A stretch of 64,000 nucleotides of DNA from Lucinisca nassula (taxonomy: Eukaryota; Mollusca; Bivalvia; Lucinida; Lucinidae): contig OY757026.1 in assembly GCA_963580285.1 (NCBI GenBank), positions 65,659,396-65,723,395 on the forward strand, in the 5' to 3' direction. The position numbers and the translations under genes are program-made. Shown here piece by piece: positions 50,201 to 59,200 of this stretch (within the stretch, counting starts at the first letter, position 1; every line of letters begins with the position of its first letter). The notes beneath the pieces were generated by a model that saw nothing but the letters and a program-made list of their open reading frames with translations, was not told the DNA's origin and did not search any database.

Positions 50201-53200
50201 TTTCCCTTGGCGTACCTGACGGGTGCTGTGGGTTGTTTTATCGATTCCTGATCATCGCCTTCACTTCTATTTATATTCCTGCTCAAAACCACGTAATTGT
50301 ACTGGTTATAACTGCCTCAAATTGGCCGTTCTAATGAGAACCCAAAGTCTATTATTGCAGCAGAAATAATCAAAACTAAATTTTTATCAATCATTTTCAA
50401 TTTTAATTGACCATGAAAAAATATATTTTATCAGACGGACGACTATCCTCAAGCGGTGTAACAGAGGAAGACCTACTGAGGACAAAAGGTTGACATTAAA
50501 TAGGTCGACTGAAATTACCCATACAAGAGAATACTTCATTTTCTGATAAGCTCATTTTACAGTAAAGCAAACAAGAGGTCATGAAAGATTTCTCCCATGT
50601 AGAACGGAGGACTAAAACTGTTTTCTTTTCAGTAAGGTATACTTACATTCATGGTCATTTAAAGGTACTTTCACATATTCGGTCGCAGGTAATGATAGCT
50701 TCGTTAATTTATCTTTTAGAATTCTGTTATCTTCTAAAGTTTTTACTGCAAAGAAAAAGGTACTTAAACATATACAGAGAGCATCACAACAGATATTAAA
50801 CAAGAGGCCCATGGGCCACTATGCTCACCAGAGCTCAGGGGGCACTGCCAACTGGCAGCAAAGCATTCTAATTAACCATGGAAGCCCTGCGCCCAAGGAT
50901 GCTTAAAATAAAATTTGGTTCCAATCAGCCTAGTGGCTTCAGACGTCTGATGCCGCTTGAATGTGTTGTTGCAGGACAACAGATGACAACTGACAATTTC
51001 CCATCTGTGGCAACCAATAGGCATAAAAGAACATTATTAAAGGAACATTTCTATGTAAGTTTGACAAAATATCTTGAAAGGCATAAATGTCATTTTTCAA
51101 TTTTCCCCATTATAAGTCAATGGAAACTCTTAACTTGCCATAGCAAACAAACCAAAGAGCAAAATTTCATAAACCGGAGCTCAGATGGGCACTGCCCAAT
51201 GGCAGACATGTATTTCAACATGGTATTATTTTAATCTACCAATTATAAAGTTTCCCAAACAAACCCCATTCCCAAATGAGCACTCATGTGGACTGTATCT
51301 GAAATATTAGGTGTTTTATATAGTAGAGAGGGTGGGGCATGAACCCAATGGAGCCCTGGTTGGTGTCACTTAATGCTTCTTATCATAAGGAACAGAAATA
51401 TATATGATTTAGGGGTGGGGATTTGTCAAGTTTTGGAATATTTGGCCTTTTATGAAGTTTTGTTTGTTTATTTTTGATTTGAGGTTTAACGTCCCCGTCA
51501 ACACTGTAAAGGTCATTTCGGAGATGTTGCTTCCAATTTTGTTGGACTTTTACCCGACATTGAGATGAAATGACATCTCAAGCCCTGCCGCCCAATGAAA
51601 CCAATAGGGTTTATGAACATGGACGGTCCGCCTCGCACCGCGGTTCCTGGACAGGCTTAGATCCTCTAAGCGGTGTACAAGTACTAGTGTGCGGACCGGA
51701 TTCAGCTCTGCGTGGAAGCATCATGCAGCACATATATTTCCTCAAGCCCCTATGGGCGGGGGCAAATCTTTTATGAAGTAGAGGGGGTTGGGCATGTCCC
51801 CGGCACATCCCTGTAGTGTCCCCCAGGTTGGTGTCACTGAATGCAACTTATCATAAGGAACAAAAATTTATTTCGTTTAAGGGTTTGGATCTGTTAGGTT
51901 TCTGGAAAATTGGGCCTGTTGTGAAATGGAGGGGTGGGGCATTGCCCCGGCACATCCCGGGGGGCCCCCATGTTGGTGTCATAACAGACAGAGGAATATA
52001 TACGTTTTACGGGTGGGGATCTGAATGGTTTCTGAGATAAATGGCATTCTATGAAGTGGAGGGGGTGGGGCATGTCCCCGGCACATCCTGGGGGATCCCC
52101 AGGTTGGTGTCACTTAACGCATCTGATCATAATGAAAACGAATATATATGGTTTAGGGGTGGGGATCTGTAAGGTTTCTGAGATATAAGGCATTTTATGA
52201 AGTACTGGGGGCGGAGCATGGCCCCGGCACAACCTACTGGATCCCCAGGTTGACATAAAAGCATATGGCTGAGAGAAGTTTACTAAAGGAACATTTCTAT
52301 GAAAGTTTTGTCAAAATATCTGCAAAGGCTTTGTAGTTAATGCCATTTTTCAATTTTCCCCATTATAAGTCTATGGAAAATCTAAGTTGCCATAGCAACC
52401 AAACTAAAGAGTCGAATTTCATAAAAAAACACAAAACCTGTAAAGGCAAATATGGTGAATATTTTCATAAACTTTTAGCCTCATAGAGCATACAGTTTCT
52501 GAGGAGATGATTTTTTAAGTATTTTTTTTCTATTTTTTTCATTTTGGTTTCCATGGCAACCAATACAAATGAGCTGTAGGCCTAAAATCATATGGCAGAT
52601 AGTAGATTGTCTAAGGAATATTTCTATGAAAGTTTTGTGAAAATATCTGCAGTGGCTTGCCAGTAAATGCCATTTTTCCATTTTCCCCATTATAAGTCTA
52701 TGGAAACTCTAAGTTGCCATAGCAACCAAACTAATGAGCCGAATTTCATAAAACACACAAACTTCCATTCCCTTAACCAAGGATGCTACAGATGAAATAT
52801 GGGCCCAATCGGCTTAGCGGCTTTAGAGGAGATGTCGTTTAAAAGTGTTGACGTCACACGACGACACAGACGCAGACGCAAACACAGACGCAGACGCCGA
52901 AGACGACGGACAACTGCCTATCCTATAAGCTCCCCCGGAGCCTTCGGCTCTGGTGAGCTAAAAAGTGATGGTCAATGCTAACACAGCGCGCCTATATAGG
53001 CAGTGGAAAATAACTGTTTCATTCTGCAACAAATCACAGCTCGGAAGAGAAACTGCCAATTTATGACGTCACTAGTCGATTTCCTTGACGTAAGACGGTG
53101 AAACGTCATTTTCTCGCATGGAAAACGTTAGAAAAGGATATAAATGCATGTGTTTCAGTCGATAATTGTAGTGGGATTTCTTCTAACAATGACGAAAATT

Positions 53201-56200
53201 TGTGAGATTTGGAAGAAGACAACAGCATTATTGCCGATTTTTAGCCTGATAAAATCAAAATAGATCAGCTCTAGTTTGTGACTGGGGTCAGTTGTAAGTA
53301 GACAAGCGCTAAGCACTCGTGATTTGTCTACTTTACAACTGACCTCCAAACTGTGATTTATTACTCAACGAATCACCGTTAGAGCTGATCTATTTCTTAA
53401 ATAATATCTGTCTTGACTTCATTGTTAAACTCAATTTTACATGCTTGAGACAAGCTCGTTCTTGAGACCCTATGAGATTCCTTTAGCTATGGAAAAATGA
53501 GGGATATTTGAGGAGATTTTATTCTTTTTTCTTGCAAAAATGCATGTTTTGAGTACTTATTGGTATCGACTAGACGCGGAACAGCGTATATGAGCCAGCG
53601 TACGACAAAACCTACAATTAGACATGTGCGACCATCGAAGACTCAAACCAGCCTGTGCAGCCATATAGTCTAACCAGAGACTTCTCGTACTGCATGAAGG
53701 AGCATTGGGCCTTTAGCTGTCCTTGGAGCACATCACAAAGACTGTGATCAGACAACGCGGAGGCGCAGGCTGATCTGAGCCTTCGTTGGACGCACATGTC
53801 TTATTGTAGGTTTTGTCATGCGCTGGCTCATATTTATAAAACTGAACCCCGAACTATCCCCATCTGGCAGGATGTAATAAGTAGCCCTCAGTGGATCTTA
53901 TTTGCCCTGTCTCGATCAGTTTATGGTTACAGATTCCATGGAAAGAAGCAGCGGTTAGCACGCAAATCTCGAATTACAGATTCAAATGAATTCAAAATAT
54001 GTGTGACAAGAGATGTGGTACATATGTCCAAGCCCACATGGGAAATTACTGGTACAGGTAGACATGATTACAGGCTCCAGATCTTAGCACCTTACGAATC
54101 AGTGAGCGATCTTGGAACAGGTTTTGCGATGCGTGCTGCACATCCATTATGTTACACAAATTCATAAAATGAATACCACGGAAAACATCACGTTACATTG
54201 AGAAACTGTGATTGTTTAAACTGACGTTTTGCGTCATTTCGCCTTCTCAGAATGGCTCTACTAAATGCCTCCTACAGGTCTTTGTTAGTACATGGCTCTA
54301 GGGCCAGAAACCGTGTTTGGTTAAACACACTTGAACATGAAATCTGTCTGGCATAAACATTAAAATAATATCAATTATTGGCATTATGACCCGGACTAAT
54401 GCCATTCTGAGCAGGTCATTTATCGAGTTAGTTTCTATTCCAGTATGTTTTAGCATTACACATGTCACTCTCAATTGAAGTGGGTATGAAGATTTTAATA
54501 ACTTAGGGGCAAGCTCATTACTTCCAGTTTTATGGGTCTTTCATCCCAAGCCCTGCCGCCAAATGAAAATATTAAGGTTTATATGCATGCACGGTCCGAC
54601 TCGCACCACTTCGCCTTATCAGGCTAAGAGCCTCTTAGCGGTTTACCAGTACTCATGTGCGGTCGGTTTAAGCTCTGCTTGGAAGCATCATGCTGCCCAT
54701 ATATTTCTTCAAGCCCCTATGGGCGGGGACCGAGTGCGCTGTTTGGATAATACAATATAGATAACCCTCTTTATAACGACATTTGATATAAGACAACACT
54801 CATTACAACGACAATTTCGAAAGAACGAATCCTTAACTCAAGATGGTAGGGGTTAATTAAGATACACCAGAATATTGAATTTGTTATGCCAAAACAACAA
54901 ATGTTGTGGATATTCATTAGAATCGCCTCGCCGCTGGGATTCTAACAAATATCCTCAGCATTTGTTTCTTAGTGTACCTGAGGGTAAACTGCCCTTTATT
55001 ACCTGTTGTACAACTCCTAGTTAAGATTCTTTATGGCGGAAAATTGTTTATATCGAGGATATTACGTGCGTTTTCATGTATAATTGAATTTTTAAACGAG
55101 TTGAGGAAATGGGATATTTTCCGCAACTCGTTTAAAAAAATCAATAATACACGAGGTTCACCGAGCATTTTATCCCGTTTCCTCAACTCGTTTAATAAAT
55201 TCAATAATACATAAGCACGAAAGCAAGATTCTATTTATCATGTGACATTTAACATGCATTTAATTCACGTGTTTTGTACAAAAATGTAAATATTCCGCCA
55301 TTAGTAAACGCGACGTCGTTAGGTACGTCGCACATGTACCGTCACGGGGCGTATGTAACTGATTTGCATCCACTAGTGGATTACCGAATTTATTACATAG
55401 CGTTATTACATTCTAAGACGCGACGTCACATAATAAAATGGTAAAGTATTAGGGAACACATACTGTCATTAAAAGGAGAGTTCTCTGTACTAGTTTCTAT
55501 ACCATATAAAATTTCAAGACGTGTGTAAAGTAGAAGTAAAATAAAGATCAGGAATCGATACAATTAACTTACTCCACCCATTAAAGACACCAAAGGGAAA
55601 AGAAACACAAACATTAAGCGACCAGACCATAATGGAAACCTAAACAAAGGAGGGCCATAAGGACAGTTACTTACCTGTGGTACTGAGCACACCTTTAGGT
55701 TCTTACCTGGTCGCTAATCCCGAAAACAGGTTTTCTCGCGACAGAGTTCATATACCAGAAGAACATTTACGCATGCGCAGCAAGTACATTGCCGCCAAAT
55801 ATGTCTATATATTTAGTGTATTTACCCAGATAATGTACGAGTAATTATGAATGGCGATACGAAACTGATTGTGACGCTGGTCATCTTGCAAACAACAAGG
55901 TGCGAAATGATACACAGGATACGTTTCCAGGTAAACGCCAAAATGCAGTAAAGTTCCGCTACCGATGCACAAGTCATTTGTAACCCCGCCCACCCCGCCC
56001 ACCTACGGGGATGGGTGGGGATAGCGGGGCTAATATGCGGGGTAGTTACCCTCTGTGTTCCTCCGCAGTGCCGGATAAATGCAGGGGTGTGATATTATGC
56101 AAACATACCCAAGTGGAATTAACTATTATAAATAGCGGGGCAATGACATTCAGGAGGTCCCCGCAGTGCAGGGATTCTAGCAGGTCTGTGAAAAGTCATT

Positions 56201-59200
56201 GTCCCCGCTATTCCCCGTAGGTAAGAGGGAGGGGGGGGGGCAGTAGTTACAAATGACTGGTGCATAAGACCACCTAAAATAAGGCTTATTCTCGTTTTAA
56301 AAGCTTATAGAGATGGTTTCGGGTATTCTTTATTTGCGTTTTCTATACCTTGTGTTTCCTAATAATAAAAATTTTGCTATACATATCCAGGGCACATTTG
56401 TTCAAAACTAACAGTATTATCTTACATATGGTGTTGATTCTACTTACAAAATCCTTCATTCACAGAGTATAAATGGTAGGAAGGTACGCCCGGTCCTCTA
56501 CATGCTAGAACATAGTATTTTACTGATGATGTAAATGTGGCGTCTACATACTGGCAATCTTCACTAACATCACAGGACAGACAGGTGATTTTACGGAAAT
56601 CTGCGTGATCTTTTAATGTCGTTGTGCTGTAAAATATATATCTAATAATTTTAAAACCAAAACCATTTGTCTAAAGGAGAATGTTTACCACAGCCCCTAT
56701 AGCCTGACTGGCCCAGATTGCTCAGTGATAGAACGTCCGCTTTGAGATCGGGAAGTTGCGGCTTCAAACCTCGGCCGCGCCATATATAATAGCGTTATCC
56801 TCTGGCAGCAGAGAATACATCAAAGAACTTCAAAGTATGAAGTGTACAGTTTTCTGGGCCAGACTAGCTAGCTAGTTTCGGCCAATTAGACCTCATCAGT
56901 GACCCTAAAATATTTTCAAGCTTCCGCAATGGAATCAATGTTTCCAAAGGACAAGAAAATATAAACTATAAATTCATGTAGGTTAGAGGACTTGTTACGG
57001 CCGCAACACATTCCCTAAACACCAGCTGTAGTGACGTTAGACATGTTATATAAAAGGGTTATCCTTTGGAAGCAAAGCATACACCACAGAACTTTAAGGT
57101 ATGAAGTGTTAAAGCTACATATTGAAGTGTACATTTTTCTGGGTCAGACTAGCTAGTTTCGGCCAATTAGGTCATAGTAGTGACCCTAAAATATTTTCAA
57201 GCTTCCGCGAATGCGTAAACTGCTACCAGGAGTTCTCTTGTCTGAAGCTAGAATTATCATGGGTAGTCCTAGGCAGGTAATTGATTGTCGCAATAAAGCT
57301 CTACAGACCTTGTTACTTGTTTCTAAAATCCGGCGTTAAATAAAGCTTTATCTTTTAGCTGCTAGATGTATGCCGTTTTGGCAAAGTAGACAGCATACTG
57401 TTTGCACTTCTTTAAATTTAAAATCTCAAAAAATATAAAGGAAAGAATGGGCTCTACTGGTGCAGATTGCAACCTTTAACAGTCCTAATGGTGAAAAAAT
57501 AAGGAATGGGAGTAACTCCCTCAAAAATATTTTATAGTTTTGGTAGTTAACCCAATCACGGTTGATAACTTTGCTTCCCCGTTTAATTGCACGGCGGTGG
57601 GTCAGGCCCCCGATTCTATGACGGTTCCAGCATAAAGGCTTACTGAGAATAAGAGAGAATCTAATTTTGTGTAATGTTGGTTGGTGCCTGATGCTCTGTC
57701 TCTGGTCGGGCCCATTTGAGTCTAACTGTAAGTTTTCCTCAGTGGTTTCTTGCTATCGATTCCTCAACGTTTTATGTTCACGGAGATTTTGCACTGACGA
57801 GTAGAAGGCCTTCATGCGGACTGAATGTGCGAGGAATGTGGGCACGTAAAATCGATTTAAGCCCCCCTCCACCCAAGCCCCAGTGGAATTCGTTTCACTT
57901 ACCGTTCCAAGGCGATTCTTCTATCGTGCTTTATTTTTGTTATGGCTTGTCTTTGAGTGTGTGTATCGCTTATATTATTTTCTTTTGAATAGCCAGTTGG
58001 CCATTTCGTTTTCTGACCAAAGAATATGCACTGTACTGGTTAACCGCTTATGTATAAGCCTGCTTCCGTGCTTTGTGATCTTTGCAGAATGCTAAATGGA
58101 TCGCATACACGCTCTTTGCACCATTTCTCAAAGGGAGATAACTTTCGGGACTTCCTGTTTGCTTTGCTATAAGCCCTGTCCCACTGAAAAAGGGATCTAC
58201 TTTTAAAGGAAAGAATTTGCTCCTGAGAGGAGCAAATTCTTTCCTTTAGGAGTTGACCCCTATTGACATTGGAGACAAAAATACTTCTGCAGGAGTTGCT
58301 TCCGCTGACCTTCACTCGATGTAAGTTCCTTTGCAGTTTTTATAGGACACAAAACATTTTTTTTTTTTCCAAAACCTTCAACAGGCACGTCTTGGTGAAA
58401 GTTTGACGCAGGTATTCAGAATAATTTTCTTGACCAAATTTAGTCACATCGGCCCAAACTGGACTGCAATAAGGAAACTTTACATTTATGTCCACTACAA
58501 GAAGAGAAAGCGTATGCCTGATGCTATTTCAACAGAAACCATATGTTATATGTCCCAAAATACCAAGACAATAACACAATCCTGAGGCAAAGTGCAATTT
58601 TTCATTTTCCAAAAACGGGCGTTTTTTCTGATAAAATTGTCATAGTTTTCTTATTTTTACTCCAAACACAAGTTGACAGTGCTCGTTAGAACCGCCGCGT
58701 TGAGGCGGTTCTAACGAGTACCCACAATCTTGTCTTGGAGCTGAAATAAAGAAAATAATGTATATCCCTGTAAACTCCACTTTTCTCTATATAAAGTGGG
58801 GAATAGACGGGCATTCCTTTCATGGAGCTGTAACCGTAATGTGATATTGTTGCAGACAAACTAAACTAAGATGCTGATTCCGGAAATTTCATTCAGCAAC
58901 CACGTGAATGAGAGACAGGCCTTATTGCAATATCAAAACATTAATACATCTATGCAAAATCATATATATGTTTCGTCTAACACTCCAAAGCTCAACTGTT
59001 CTCACATAGAAACATCTCCACATTTCTCTATATAAAGTGGGGGTTAGACGGGCATTCATTTCATGGACCTGTTACCGTAATGTGATATTGTTGCAGACAA
59101 ACTAAACTGAGATGCTGATTCAGCAAATTTTAATCAGCAACCACTTGAATGAAAGGGAAGCCTTATTACAATATCAAAACATTCATCACGAAAACACGCC

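Noticed and set aside
53796..54167. 123-codon plus-strand open frame
   Set aside because: It starts inside a foldback arm, has no recognisable domain and no splice context, and is not matched by other copies. It could be chance in AT-moderate DNA, so it is not listed as a gene.
56715..56790. Possible functional tRNA gene
   Set aside because: The acceptor stem does not pair and the sequence is fused to R2 repeat DNA.
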